Part shown: positions 21,776 to 30,939 of the stretch, piece by piece
Layout of the letters: each line of letters opens with the position of its first letter
Position numbering within the stretch: the stretch's first letter is position 1
From: Calditrichia bacterium
GTDB lineage: Bacteria; Calditrichota; Calditrichia; RBG-13-44-9; J075
DNA: 32,597 bases
Assembly (NCBI GenBank): GCA_028284445.1
Contig: JANQRS010000038.1
Location: 1-32,597 of the forward strand
Direction: 5' to 3'
Program-made: the position numbers and the translations under genes
The notes under the pieces: generated by a model
Told to the model about the DNA's origin: nothing
The model's input: only the letters and a program-made list of their open reading frames with translations
Databases searched by the model: none

Positions 21776-23197
21776 ATGAGATCCCTCCTGATATTCAGCA
21801 CCCTCTTCTGGTTGCTCTCATGCGCATCAACACCCAGCCCAAGGCAGGTCGACATTGGGGCGGATGTGCCACAGAATTGGACATCGCTTCCACTGGAAAG
21901 CGGCGATGTTGACACCCTGTGGTGGCAGGCCTTTCAGGATGACCAACTGGCAGCCTTGCTGGATGAAGCCTTTGAGCGTAATTATGATCTACAAATTGCA
22001 GCAGCAAACCTCGATGCTGCTTCAGCCCAGGCAACGATCGCCGGTGCCGGTAAATATCCGCAGGTGAGCGCAGGCGCCAGCGGATCGCGGCGCAAGCAGA
22101 ACTTCATCGGTTTGCCGATTCCCGGCGCAGGCGACGGGGTGATCACCAATTTGAACAATACCTTCGGCGTCTCACTCGATTTAAGCTGGGAAGTTGATCT
22201 TTGGGGACGCATTCGTGCTGAGCACATCTCAGCCGTCGCCAACGTAGAGGCTGCGCGAGCGGATTATGAAGGCGCTCGCCTGTCGCTAGCGGCCCAGGTT
22301 ACCAAGTCATGGTTTGCCGCGATCGAGGCCAACCGCCAGGTAGAGCTCTCGAAAGCAACTGTCGAAAATCTGGAACTATCGCACGAGCAGGTCAGCCAAC
22401 GCTATGAAAGCGGTGTCACCAGCTCGCTTGACTATCGCCTCTCCCTGGCCAACCTGGAAAATGCCCGCGCCACCATGCTGCAGCGTCAATCGCAATATGA
22501 TATTGTCGTGCGGCAATTGGAAATCCTCCTCGGCCGTTATCCGGCAGCAGCGCTTGATGTTCAGCAGGGCTTGCCGTCGGTTGCAGGAGTGGTTCCGGCC
22601 GGACTGCCGGCGGACATCATTACCCGCCGTCCGGATTTAATCGCAGCTGAGCGGCGCTGGCTGGCAGGAGATGCAGCAGTTTCCGCCGCCAAACGGGCCT
22701 TGCTACCCCGCATCAGCCTCACCGGCTCGACCGGCACCTCCACAGAAGAGCTGAAAGATATTCTCAACGGTGATTTTAGCATCTGGAGCATCGCCGGGAA
22801 TATTCTTCAGCCCCTCTTCCAGGGCGGTCGCTTGCGCGCCAACGTCAAATTAAACAAGAGTCAGGCAGAGATCGCAAAAATTCGCTATGTTCAGTCGATG
22901 TTGAACGCTTTCAGCGAGATCGAAACCGCCCTGGCCAATGAATCCTACCTAAAAGATCGTGAAGCGTCGCTACGAATCGCCACCGAACAAAGTTTGGCAG
23001 CCAGAGAATTGGCTGAATCGCAATATAATCGCGGAATCAGCGACTTTTTGAGCATGTTGGAAACCCAGCGCAGCGCGTACAATAGCGAAAGCTTATTCAT
23101 CAGCGCGCGCCGGGCCCGGCTGGAAGCCCGAATCGACTTATACCTCGCCCTCGGCGGTGGTTTCAACTATGACAAATCTGACAATAGGGAGCTATAA
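21776..23197 (+). CDS. TolC-like outer-membrane efflux lipoprotein (NodT/OprM family)
   Basis: 473 aa. A lipoprotein signal with lipobox LLSC covers residues 1-16. The NodT-type start (WWQAFQDDQLAALLDEAFER) is followed by two related halves of long helices and beta segments (LDLSWEVDLWGRIRAEHISA, then NILQPLFQGGRLRA in the second half). It forms the trimeric outer-membrane channel of the RND pump. Its stop is one base before the adaptor's ATG, and the adaptor's ribosome site lies inside this gene. Confidence 0.94.
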   Translation: MRSLLIFSTLFWLLSCASTPSPRQVDIGADVPQNWTSLPLESGDVDTLWWQAFQDDQLAALLDEAFERNYDLQIAAANLDAASAQATIAGAGKYPQVSAGASGSRRKQNFIGLPIPGAGDGVITNLNNTFGVSLDLSWEVDLWGRIRAEHISAVANVEAARADYEGARLSLAAQVTKSWFAAIEANRQVELSKATVENLELSHEQVSQRYESGVTSSLDYRLSLANLENARATMLQRQSQYDIVVRQLEILLGRYPAAALDVQQGLPSVAGVVPAGLPADIITRRPDLIAAERRWLAGDAAVSAAKRALLPRISLTGSTGTSTEELKDILNGDFSIWSIAGNILQPLFQGGRLRANVKLNKSQAEIAKIRYVQSMLNAFSEIETALANESYLKDREASLRIATEQSLAARELAESQYNRGISDFLSMLETQRSAYNSESLFISARRARLEARIDLYLALGGGFNYDKSDNREL

Positions 23198-23198
23198 A

Positions 23199-24395
23199 AT
23201 GAAATCGAATGCAGTGCGTATTTCCCTGACCGTGATTGCTGCGAGCTTCGTAGGGCTGATTTTATACCAGGTTTTCAAATCGGATCCGCCCGTAGAGAAC
23301 CGGCAGGCGCCGCCGAAAGCCATTCGCGTTCTCACTGTAGAGAAGGCCGATCATAACATGATTGTTCGTTCGCAAGGCAGTGTTGCACCGCGGACAGAAA
23401 GTATGCTGGTAAGTGAGGTAGCAGGGCGGGTTGTGCAGACAACCTCCTCCTTCGTCGCCGGTGGCTTTTTCAAGGAAAAAGATATGTTAATCAAGATAGA
23501 TCCCGGTGACTATCAATTGGCCGTTACCCAGGCCGGGTCACAGGTAGCCCAGGCAAAACGCGCCTATCAGGTTGAAGAACAACAGAGCAAGATTGCGCGC
23601 GAAGAATGGTCTCGCTTGAATGAAGGTGAGATTCCGCCATTGGCCGCCCGGGAACCGCAGTTGGCAGAGGCTGAAGCAATGCTGGCCGCCGCCAAGGCCA
23701 ACCTGCGCAAGGCAGAACTCAATTTGAACCGCACACGGGTTAGCGCGCCTTTTGTAGGACGGGTTCGCACCAAGAATGTGGATGTTGGACAATACGTTAC
23801 GCCCGGAACGCCTTTGGGTATCGTCTATGCCGTTGACTATGCCGAGGTTCGGCTCCCCGTGCCAGATGAGCAGTTGGCCTTTATCGACATGCCCTACAAC
23901 TTCCAGCGTATGGAAAACAAGCGCGGCCCGAAAGTAACCCTGAAAGCACGTTTCGCCGGCGCCGATCAACAATGGGAAGGCTATCTGACACGTATTGAAG
24001 GCGAAATTGATCCTCAGAGCCGCATGATCTATGTGGTTGCACGTGTGGAAGATCCTTACGGCTTGAAAAAGGAAGGCAATCCGGTGCCGCTGACTGTTGG
24101 ATTGTTCGTGGAAGCGGAAATTGCCGGAACCAGCGTCCCCAATATTACCGTGGTCCCGCGTGATATCATTCGCAACGGGAACCAGGTGCTTGTTGTCAAG
24201 GACGACAAATTGAGTTTCCGGGACGTGGACATTATCAAGCAGGAAGGCGACTATGCCTATATCAAGCATGGTCTCCAGGACGGCGAGCAGGTTTGTATTT
24301 CGCCGCTAAGCTATGCCGTCGAAGGCATGTTGGTTACCATTATCGACGGCAAGGACGACAGTTCCACCCTCGCCGGCGGGGAGGGACAGAAATGA
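23199..24395 (+). CDS. RND efflux periplasmic adaptor (membrane fusion protein)
   Basis: 398 aa from the ATG at 23199 (AGGGAG 8 bp upstream). An N-terminal membrane anchor covers ~5-25. Then come the lipoyl/barrel-sandwich halves (VSEVAGRVVQ and VSAPFVGRVRTKNVDVGQYV), separated by a helical hairpin (~110-180). A beta-barrel (PVPDEQLAFI ... ARFAGADQQWEGYLTRIEGE) and a membrane-proximal domain complete the adaptor. It links the inner-membrane pump to the TolC-like channel. The stop overlaps the permease ATG by four bases (ATGA). Confidence 0.94.
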   Translation: MKSNAVRISLTVIAASFVGLILYQVFKSDPPVENRQAPPKAIRVLTVEKADHNMIVRSQGSVAPRTESMLVSEVAGRVVQTTSSFVAGGFFKEKDMLIKIDPGDYQLAVTQAGSQVAQAKRAYQVEEQQSKIAREEWSRLNEGEIPPLAAREPQLAEAEAMLAAAKANLRKAELNLNRTRVSAPFVGRVRTKNVDVGQYVTPGTPLGIVYAVDYAEVRLPVPDEQLAFIDMPYNFQRMENKRGPKVTLKARFAGADQQWEGYLTRIEGEIDPQSRMIYVVARVEDPYGLKKEGNPVPLTVGLFVEAEIAGTSVPNITVVPRDIIRNGNQVLVVKDDKLSFRDVDIIKQEGDYAYIKHGLQDGEQVCISPLSYAVEGMLVTIIDGKDDSSTLAGGEGQK

Positions 24396-27300
24396 GAGGC
24401 ATGATAGAATGGTTTGCGCGCAATAGCGTTGCGGCCAATTTGTTGATGATCGTCATTATTGCCGCCGGCACCATGTCGCTTTTCAACATCAAGGTTGAAG
24501 TCTTTCCGGAATTTTCTTCGGACATTATTACCGTCGCTGTTCCCTACCCGGGTGCCGCACCGGAAGAATCAGAAGAAGGCATCTGTATTCGTATCGAAGA
24601 GGCGATCCAGGATCTCGAAGGGATCAAACGCATCCGCTCGGTTGCCGCAGAGAATGCCGGCACAGTGACCGTCGAGGTGAAGGCCGGCTATGAAGTGCGC
24701 AAATTGCTGGACGACGTCAAGTCGCGCGTCGATGGGATCTCCACCTTTCCGGAAGAAGCGGAAAAACCGATTGTTCAGGAAGCGGTGCGGCGACGCCAGG
24801 TGATTAACGTCGCTATCTCCGGTCCGGCAGATGAGAAAACATTGAAGCGGCTCGGCGAAGAAATCCGTGATGATCTCTCGGCAAAGCCGGAAATCAGTCA
24901 GGTAACCCTCAGCGGCGCCAGGCCGTATGAAATTTCCATTGAAGTATCGGAAGCGATGCTGCGGCGATATGGCCTTACCTTCGATGAGATTGTGCGTGCG
25001 GTGCGCTTTTCATCGCTGGACTTGCCCGGAGGCTCCATCAATACCCGCGGCGGCGAAATTCTGCTTCGCACCAAGGGACAGGCCTATAGCGGATCTGAAT
25101 TCGAGAACCTGATCCTGCGCAGCTCCCGCGATGGCGTTCGCTTGCGTCTGGGTGATGTCGCGACGGTCGTTGACGGATTTGCCGACACCGACCAGGCTTC
25201 CCGTTTCAATAATGAACCGGCGGTTTTGGTGCAGGTATTTCGCGTGGGCGATGAAAGCGCCCGGGTTATTGCAGATGCCGTAAAATCTTATGTCAATGAT
25301 AAGCGCGCCCAGGTACCATATGGCATCAAGCTAACCACCTGGCAGGATGACACGCGCATATTGAGCGACCGTATGAGCCTGCTGCTGGAAAACGGCTTCT
25401 TTGGATTCCTGCTGGTCTTTCTGGCCCTGGCCTTATTCCTGCGCCTACAGGTGGCGATCTGGGTCGTTATCGGTATGATCATTTCATTTTTCGGCGCCTT
25501 CTGGTTGCTGCCATTCTTCGACGTATCGATCAATTTACTATCCCTGTTTGCCTTTATCCTGGTGCTGGGGATCGTTGTGGATGACGCCATCGTCGTGGGC
25601 GAGAATATTTACAGCAAGATTGAGTTGGGGCAGCCCCCGCTGCTCGGCGCCATTGCAGGGGCACAACAGATGGGGACGCCGGTTACCTTCGCGGTCTTGA
25701 CAACGATCGCCGCCTTTACCCCCTTAATCACTGTTCCGGGCAATACCGGAAAATTCATGAAGGTAATACCAATAATTGTTATTGCAGTTTTGGCATTTTC
25801 CTTGATTGAATCGCTGCTGGTCTTGCCGGCTCACCTGGCGCATATCAAGGCAAAAGCCAAAGACAAAGCACGCAACTCGCTCTACGCTCGCTGGGAACGC
25901 ATCCAGGAAAAGTTTGCAGCCGGTATGAGACAGTTTGCCGAACTTCGCTACCTGCCCTTTCTCGATGCAGCCTTGCGTCGACGATATCTCTCGGTATTGG
26001 TCGGTATTTTCATCCTGGTCTCCTCAATCGGACTTGTCGCCGGTGGTATCGTGAAGTTCAACTTCATGCCCAATGTGGAAGCGGATAACGTTGTTGCACT
26101 TCTTAAGATGCCGCAGGGAACGCCGGTGGAAATCACCCAGGAAGTATTATTTCAGCTTGAGGACGCCGCGAAAAACCTGCAAAAGCAATACGCAGACGAC
26201 AACACGCCGGCGATTCAGCATATGTTGGCAACCGTCGGCGACCAGCCGTTTATCGCCAACCGGCAGGGTCCAACGCAACAAAGTGTCGAGAAGAGCAGCA
26301 ATATCGGTGAAGTAAATCTGCAGCTATTACCGGCAGAGAGCCGCACAATTACCAGCCCGGATATTGCCCGTGCCTGGAGGGAAGCGGTGGGCCAAATTGC
26401 CGGTGTAGAAGAACTGGCTTTTTCTTCTTCCCTTTTCGATGCCGGGGATGCCATCAACATTCAGCTTGCCGGTAGCAATCATGAGCAATTGCTGGCAGCA
26501 ACCGAAGCCCTGAAGGCTCACATTGCCGGCTATCCGGGCGTGTTTGACATCAGCGACACGTTCAGTGACGGCAAGAAAGAAATGAAGCTTGATATCAAGC
26601 CGGCAGCTGAGGCAATGGGACTTACGCTAAATGACATTGCCCAGCAGGTACGCTTTGCCTTCTATGGCGCGGAAGCACAGCGCATTCAGCGTGGCCGTGA
26701 TGAAGTGAAAGTCATGGTGCGTTATCCGGAATCGGAGCGTAGCTCGGTGGGTAATCTCGAAAATCTCCGTATCCGCCTGCCCAATGGCGGCGAAGTGCCT
26801 TTCGCGGTTGCTGCAGAAGTTAATCCCGGACAGGGCTTTGCCTCGATCAATCGCACCGATCGCATGCGCACAATTGATGTCACCGCTGACGTTGATATCA
26901 GCGTGGGCAATCCAACAGAGATTGTGAGTGAAATCTCCAGTGCCTATCTCCCGCAATTGCTGGAAGACTATCCGGGCATCATTTATCGCCTTGAAGGCGA
27001 GCAAGCTGAACAGGCTGAAACACTCGGCGGGTTATTCCGCGGCTTCTTGTTTGCCCTCCTGATCATTTACGTATTGCTGGCAGTGCCTTTCAAGTCCTAC
27101 TCGCAGCCACTGATCGTGATGAGCGCAATTCCTTTTGGCCTGATTGGCGCCATATGGGGGCACTTTCTGGTTGGCTTGATTGTGCCGATGGATCTGACCA
27201 TTCTTTCGATGTTTGGTATTGTTGCACTCACCGGGGTTGTGGTAAACGACAGTTTGGTAATGGTCGATTATATCAATCATGTGCGCAAAGGTGGCGTGAC

Positions 27301-27589
27301 TTTGCTGGAGTCAGTGCGTAAATCCGGTGTGGCAAGATTTCGCCCAATCATCCTGACCTCGCTAACAACCTTTGCCGGACTGACGCCGCTCTTGCTGGAG
27401 CGAAGTCTGCAGGCGCAATTCCTGATTCCAATGGCGATTTCATTGGCCTTTGGCGTGCTTTTCGCAACTGGTATTACCTTAATTCTCGTCCCGTCAATCT
27501 ACCTGATCCTGGAAGATGCTCGCGAATATTTTCTCGGCAGCAAGAAAGAGATGACTTTTGATGAGGGATTGGAGCCGGGGAAAGCATAA
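24392..27589 (+). CDS. RND efflux permease (AcrB-like)
   Basis: 1065 aa from the ATG at 24392 (GGAGGG upstream); the open frame extends further 5' but overlaps the adaptor. Architecture is the RND duplicate: 12 membrane helices and two large periplasmic loops. The TM4 proton-relay pair is D397-D398 in GIVVDDAIVVGEN. In TM10 the segment reads GVVVNDSLVMVDY (N952-D953), where AcrB has a lysine (K940) one turn away. This variant is known in a non-AcrB subgroup of hydrophobe/amphiphile pumps. Substrates are unknown. Last gene of the TetR-controlled operon. Confidence 0.94.
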   Translation: MRGMIEWFARNSVAANLLMIVIIAAGTMSLFNIKVEVFPEFSSDIITVAVPYPGAAPEESEEGICIRIEEAIQDLEGIKRIRSVAAENAGTVTVEVKAGYEVRKLLDDVKSRVDGISTFPEEAEKPIVQEAVRRRQVINVAISGPADEKTLKRLGEEIRDDLSAKPEISQVTLSGARPYEISIEVSEAMLRRYGLTFDEIVRAVRFSSLDLPGGSINTRGGEILLRTKGQAYSGSEFENLILRSSRDGVRLRLGDVATVVDGFADTDQASRFNNEPAVLVQVFRVGDESARVIADAVKSYVNDKRAQVPYGIKLTTWQDDTRILSDRMSLLLENGFFGFLLVFLALALFLRLQVAIWVVIGMIISFFGAFWLLPFFDVSINLLSLFAFILVLGIVVDDAIVVGENIYSKIELGQPPLLGAIAGAQQMGTPVTFAVLTTIAAFTPLITVPGNTGKFMKVIPIIVIAVLAFSLIESLLVLPAHLAHIKAKAKDKARNSLYARWERIQEKFAAGMRQFAELRYLPFLDAALRRRYLSVLVGIFILVSSIGLVAGGIVKFNFMPNVEADNVVALLKMPQGTPVEITQEVLFQLEDAAKNLQKQYADDNTPAIQHMLATVGDQPFIANRQGPTQQSVEKSSNIGEVNLQLLPAESRTITSPDIARAWREAVGQIAGVEELAFSSSLFDAGDAINIQLAGSNHEQLLAATEALKAHIAGYPGVFDISDTFSDGKKEMKLDIKPAAEAMGLTLNDIAQQVRFAFYGAEAQRIQRGRDEVKVMVRYPESERSSVGNLENLRIRLPNGGEVPFAVAAEVNPGQGFASINRTDRMRTIDVTADVDISVGNPTEIVSEISSAYLPQLLEDYPGIIYRLEGEQAEQAETLGGLFRGFLFALLIIYVLLAVPFKSYSQPLIVMSAIPFGLIGAIWGHFLVGLIVPMDLTILSMFGIVALTGVVVNDSLVMVDYINHVRKGGVTLLESVRKSGVARFRPIILTSLTTFAGLTPLLLERSLQAQFLIPMAISLAFGVLFATGITLILVPSIYLILEDAREYFLGSKKEMTFDEGLEPGKA

Positions 27590-27613
27590 AGCAGTGGCAG
27601 TGAGTAAAACGAA

Positions 27614-27742
27614 GAATGACAAATGACAAATGTAAAATATGAAATCGTTACCGGTAGCCGATCAACAGATCAACGTTTTACTGCTTTAACGCCTTAACGA
27701 TCAACGATCAACGATCAACGATCAACGATCAACGATCAACGA
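27614..27742. repeat. Composite array: diverged heptamers, diverged octamers, perfect heptamers
   Basis: From 27614 five or six 7-bp units follow the AAATGAC/AAATATG pattern. Five 8-bp units of the AACAGATC/AACGCCTT type run from 27656 to 27695. Then 6.7 perfect copies of the heptamer AACGATC run to 27742. The array starts 25 bp after the permease stop. It lies in the convergent gap with the propeller-protein gene, before a shared terminator. Confidence 0.9.
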
Positions 27743-27753
27743 ATTTAAACACC

Positions 27754-27785
27754 AAGCCCCGAATACCACTCCGTATCCGGGGCTT
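27754..27785. terminator. Terminator between convergent permease and propeller genes
   Basis: A 13-bp stem (AAGCCCCGAATAC with GTATCCGGGGCTT, one mismatch) has a 6-nt loop. T-rich sequence follows on both strands (GATTT on plus, GGTGTTT on minus). It probably serves both converging genes, ending 24 bp beyond the propeller gene's stop. Confidence 0.7.
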
Positions 27786-27809
27786 GATTTATGAAAGTGC
27801 AAGAGAATA

Positions 27810-29408
27810 CTACTTCACCAGAACCAGGCGTTTGATTTGCACCTGGCCATCAGCTTCCAGACGAGCAAAGAAAAGGCCGCTCGCAACCGGATCATTGCTT
27901 CTGTTCACACCGTTCCAACGCACCGAGTGACCACCGGCGGGCATTCGTCCTTCTACCAGGCGATTTATTTCCTGACCGAGCAGGTTGTGAATGGTCAATT
28001 TGACATCGGCTGATTTATTCAACTCGTAGCGAAGCGTGGTTTCAGCATTAAACGGATTGGGATATGCTTCTTCCAGACGAACACTGATTGGCAGTCCCGG
28101 ATTTTCTCCGTCTTCGATGCCGACCGGGGCATCACCATGATGAATCCGATAGATGACACCGCTATTAGCGGCACTGTTTCCGAGACCACCGGGAGGTGAA
28201 ATATCTGCAACGTAAAGGCTGCTATCACCGCTGAGAAGACCGTCGAGGTGCCCAACGTTTTCCTCTTCAGGACTGATGATGTGAAAATATTCGTTGGTTG
28301 CAAGATCCACATAGACCAGGGGATTTTCTTCATTATCAAGCCCTCCCAATGAGAACTGTCCATGAAACCCGACAAACACCCCATTGTTCAGGCCATCCGG
28401 GAAACCAGCCGGTGCAAAAGCAACATCGTTCGGCCCTTCAGCTTCCGCTCCGGTAGCAGGATCCGGTAACGGCAGAAATGCAACCAGTGGAGCAATATCC
28501 CCACCACCGATGAAGGTCCCGGTACGATACTCGATGTAGTTTTCCGGGAAGCCAAAATCTTCAATATCGCCACCGATATCAGCCAGCGCTATCACATTGA
28601 GCTCATCAGCGCTATGCGGCTCGATTGGATTGGTCAAGCCATCAATCCCGTTGTCTTCCAGATAGAGATCCCCGGTGACCGGATGAAAAGCCATCCCGGC
28701 AGCACTGCGCAAACCTGTCGCCAGTTGGACCAGTGAAACACCGGTAACTGTGGCGCTACCGTCGTCGCTAATTGTGGCCATATAAATGGCGTCGCCATAG
28801 AGATACTGATCAAAGCCTATTGTGCTGGTTAGCTGAAGTGAATCGGTGGTTACTTCAAAGTTGACTTTGGAGCCCAGGTGAAAGAGGATGTCATATTGAT
28901 TGGTCTGCCCGGGTGTCGGGCGAATCGCCAAACCGGAATGCGGATGCAGCCAGGGCCCGGCGTAATTGATGGTCATTCGACCCACTTCCGTCAACTGGTA
29001 ATCAGTCGTCCCGCTGAGGCGATAGATGACAATTGGTGCATTCCCCTGGCCGGTGGTCACGACAATGTCGCCGGATCGCCGCAGGGCGCTTAAACGGCCT
29101 TCCGGCACGTCACTGACCAGCGTGTTTTCGGTCTCTGCCACCCCGTCGTTATCAGCATCTATCAGCTGGATCAAACTCCCGCTGGTGCTGCTCCAAAAAG
29201 AAGAACCGTTGCTGACCGCAACCAATACCGATCCATCGGGCAGAAAGTCCATGCCCACCGGAAAATTCAGGCCGTCAGCAAACGTGGTAATTGTGAAATC
29301 ATCTGGATTTACCCGATCATCGCCGCCAAGTGTAAATTGCCCCATTAGCGGACTATACACTGCCAGCATGCATATCATTATGAAAAAATTTACGTAGCGT
29401 CGCATCAT
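27810..29408 (-). CDS. Secreted sorbosone/glucose dehydrogenase-like propeller with C-terminal sorting domain
   Basis: 532 aa. The signal peptide ends near LMGQ (residue ~24). Residues ~35-430 show the GSDH-type beta-propeller pattern (GLNFPVGMDFLPDGSVLVA, WLHPHSGLAIRP, GMAFHPVTGDLYLEDNG, GVFVGFHGQFSLGG, LYVADIS). Related enzymes oxidise sugars with PQQ, but PQQ ligands cannot be confirmed here. Residues ~445-532 are a FlgD-like/type A sorting domain (AYPNPFNAETTLRYEL, LLGQEINRLVEG, ending in QIKRLVLVK), the tail used for type IX-like export and surface anchoring. AGGGA lies upstream of the ATG pair. Confidence 0.88.
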   Translation of the reverse strand: MMRRYVNFFIMICMLAVYSPLMGQFTLGGDDRVNPDDFTITTFADGLNFPVGMDFLPDGSVLVAVSNGSSFWSSTSGSLIQLIDADNDGVAETENTLVSDVPEGRLSALRRSGDIVVTTGQGNAPIVIYRLSGTTDYQLTEVGRMTINYAGPWLHPHSGLAIRPTPGQTNQYDILFHLGSKVNFEVTTDSLQLTSTIGFDQYLYGDAIYMATISDDGSATVTGVSLVQLATGLRSAAGMAFHPVTGDLYLEDNGIDGLTNPIEPHSADELNVIALADIGGDIEDFGFPENYIEYRTGTFIGGGDIAPLVAFLPLPDPATGAEAEGPNDVAFAPAGFPDGLNNGVFVGFHGQFSLGGLDNEENPLVYVDLATNEYFHIISPEEENVGHLDGLLSGDSSLYVADISPPGGLGNSAANSGVIYRIHHGDAPVGIEDGENPGLPISVRLEEAYPNPFNAETTLRYELNKSADVKLTIHNLLGQEINRLVEGRMPAGGHSVRWNGVNRSNDPVASGLFFARLEADGQVQIKRLVLVK

Positions 29409-29472
29409 AATTCGTCCCTGTTTTGAGTTGAATTACATTATACAGGCAAAGGGACTAAACGGCAAGCAAGAA

Positions 29473-29596
29473 GAATGACGATTGAAGATTCGGTCTGCGG
29501 TCTGCGGTCGGCGGTCAGCGATCAGCAATTGGAAGTTAACGATAAACGAATGAACGTTTTAACGTTTCGACGTGTCGCCGTTTCGACATTTCAACG
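29473..29596. repeat. Diverged array: twelve heptamers followed by five octamers
   Basis: Twelve 7-bp units run from 29473 to 29556 (for example TCTGCGG, TCAGCGA, TTAACGA). The step then changes to 8 bp for five units to 29596 (for example TTTCGACG, TTTCAACG). The array begins with GAAGAATGAC at 29470, the same ten bases that open the array at 27611. It ends 11 bp before the stop of the BNR-repeat gene (minus strand). The rest of the 198-bp gap shows nothing else. Confidence 0.88.
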
Positions 29597-29606
29597 GTCA
29601 AAGATC

Positions 29607-30650
29607 TCACTCCAACGCCTCTGTAAGTGGGCGCACGCTGCGCAAGACTTTATTGTAGCGTGTAATTATGTAAGCAAAATTATTCCTGTCCAGATAAATG
29701 CTATGGAAACTACCGATAAGATCGGGATCAACTTCGAACCATTCATCACGCAAGGCACTATAATAACGCAGGCCGACACTGCCAATGCCCCCAAAGCCGC
29801 TGAGGATATTATCATTAGAATCGATGACGAAGCTACGACTCCGTATAGATTCAGGCATATTTTCCCAGGTTACGCCGTGATCTTTCGAACGCCACACGCC
29901 TCCCGGAGCATTCATAAAGAAATCACCTTGACTGTTTTCCTTGAGATCAATGTCAGGCCAAAAAACCATACCAAATTGAGAATTTAACTCCGTCCATGAA
30001 CCGCCATTATCGTCGGAGCGCAAAATATGCGTCCCGGACACATCGCCTCCGACTAGAAAAATCTCACCGGTTGAGCTAACATGAAAGCGGAGGGGTGCCA
30101 TCGAGAAGTTGATCGGGTTACGCTGCTCCCATGATAGTCCACCATCATCCGAATGATAAATTCCTCCGTGGGGACTAAAACCGCTCCCTCCGGCCAATAT
30201 CCGACCATTCTCCAGAAACGCAAAATCCCTAATCAAAATAAATAATGGTGAGTTCTCCCAATTTTCTCCAAGATCCTGGCTGCGATCGCACCCCCACTGC
30301 TCAAATCCAAGCGAAAGACTTCGGAAAACAACGTCAGAAAAGGGACTCGGATACAGCGATATCGTACTCTGCTGAGAATCAACCACAGTCCAGGTTTGAC
30401 CATTGTCAGCAGACCTTAACAATCCTTCTGGTACGAGAACCAGGAAATCGCCATTACGGGTTTCGACTATTTCGAGCGCGTTGCGAAGTTCATTGCCGCC
30501 CCAACTTTCCCAGAAATCTTCGATTATCCAATTTTCCGGGTCACCAACCTGTTCAATCTGAGATCCGCCAGACGGCGAATCCTGACATGCACACGTCAAG
30601 AGTAAGCAGAGCAATAAGCTGAGCCGAAAAATTAATCGAAGACAAATCAT
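29607..30650 (-). CDS. BNR/Asp-box repeat lipoprotein (sialidase- or Ycf48-like propeller)
   Basis: 347 aa. The lipoprotein signal (residues 1-22) has lipobox LTCAC. At least four Asp-box motifs mark propeller blades: SADNGQTW, SDDGGLSW, SDDNGGSW and SKDHGVTW. No sialidase Arg triad or catalytic FRIP motif is visible, so it is more likely a non-enzymatic surface propeller. AGGAGAG lies before the ATG. Downstream is the array at 29473-29596, then the sorting-domain propeller gene. Confidence 0.85.
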   Translation of the reverse strand: MICLRLIFRLSLLLCLLLTCACQDSPSGGSQIEQVGDPENWIIEDFWESWGGNELRNALEIVETRNGDFLVLVPEGLLRSADNGQTWTVVDSQQSTISLYPSPFSDVVFRSLSLGFEQWGCDRSQDLGENWENSPLFILIRDFAFLENGRILAGGSGFSPHGGIYHSDDGGLSWEQRNPINFSMAPLRFHVSSTGEIFLVGGDVSGTHILRSDDNGGSWTELNSQFGMVFWPDIDLKENSQGDFFMNAPGGVWRSKDHGVTWENMPESIRSRSFVIDSNDNILSGFGGIGSVGLRYYSALRDEWFEVDPDLIGSFHSIYLDRNNFAYIITRYNKVLRSVRPLTEALE

Positions 30651-30865
30651 TGATCTCTCCTATTCCGTCGTAAACCCCGCTCTCCTTTTAAACTACCAGA
30701 GTGCTTCCGTCAACAGACGTCACTGCCCAAAATACCTCCCAACAAACGGGTCTCTCTAATTCCTTATGACAAAATACGCATATTTGGAATTGATCCGGGA
30801 AATACCCGAATTTCCAGGAAGGATCTGTTGAACTGGCGAGCTTGAACAAGCGGCGTGGAAAATTC

Positions 30866-30900
30866 CATAAGGCCGGCCACAAATTGTGCCCGGCTTTATG
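30866..30900 (-). terminator. Possible terminator of the M14 carboxypeptidase gene
   Basis: A 16-bp stem (CATAAGGCCGGCCACA with TGTGCCCGGCTTTATG, two mismatches) has a 3-nt loop, 40 bp beyond the carboxypeptidase stop. On the minus strand AATTTTCC follows, a poor T run. The remaining 30651-30865 gap holds no gene I can support. Confidence 0.5.
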
Positions 30901-30939
30901 TTCAACGGCGATTGATACAGAAGAAAACCATCAGCGAAG

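Noticed and set aside
23538..24269. 243-aa minus-strand ORF opposite the adaptor gene
   Set aside because: Shadow of a well-supported adaptor gene inside a coupled operon.
30688..30882. 64-aa minus-strand ORF with CVFCHKEL
   Set aside because: It starts at TTG inside a hairpin, has no Shine-Dalgarno and odd Trp/Phe-rich composition; one CxxC is not enough to call a zinc protein.
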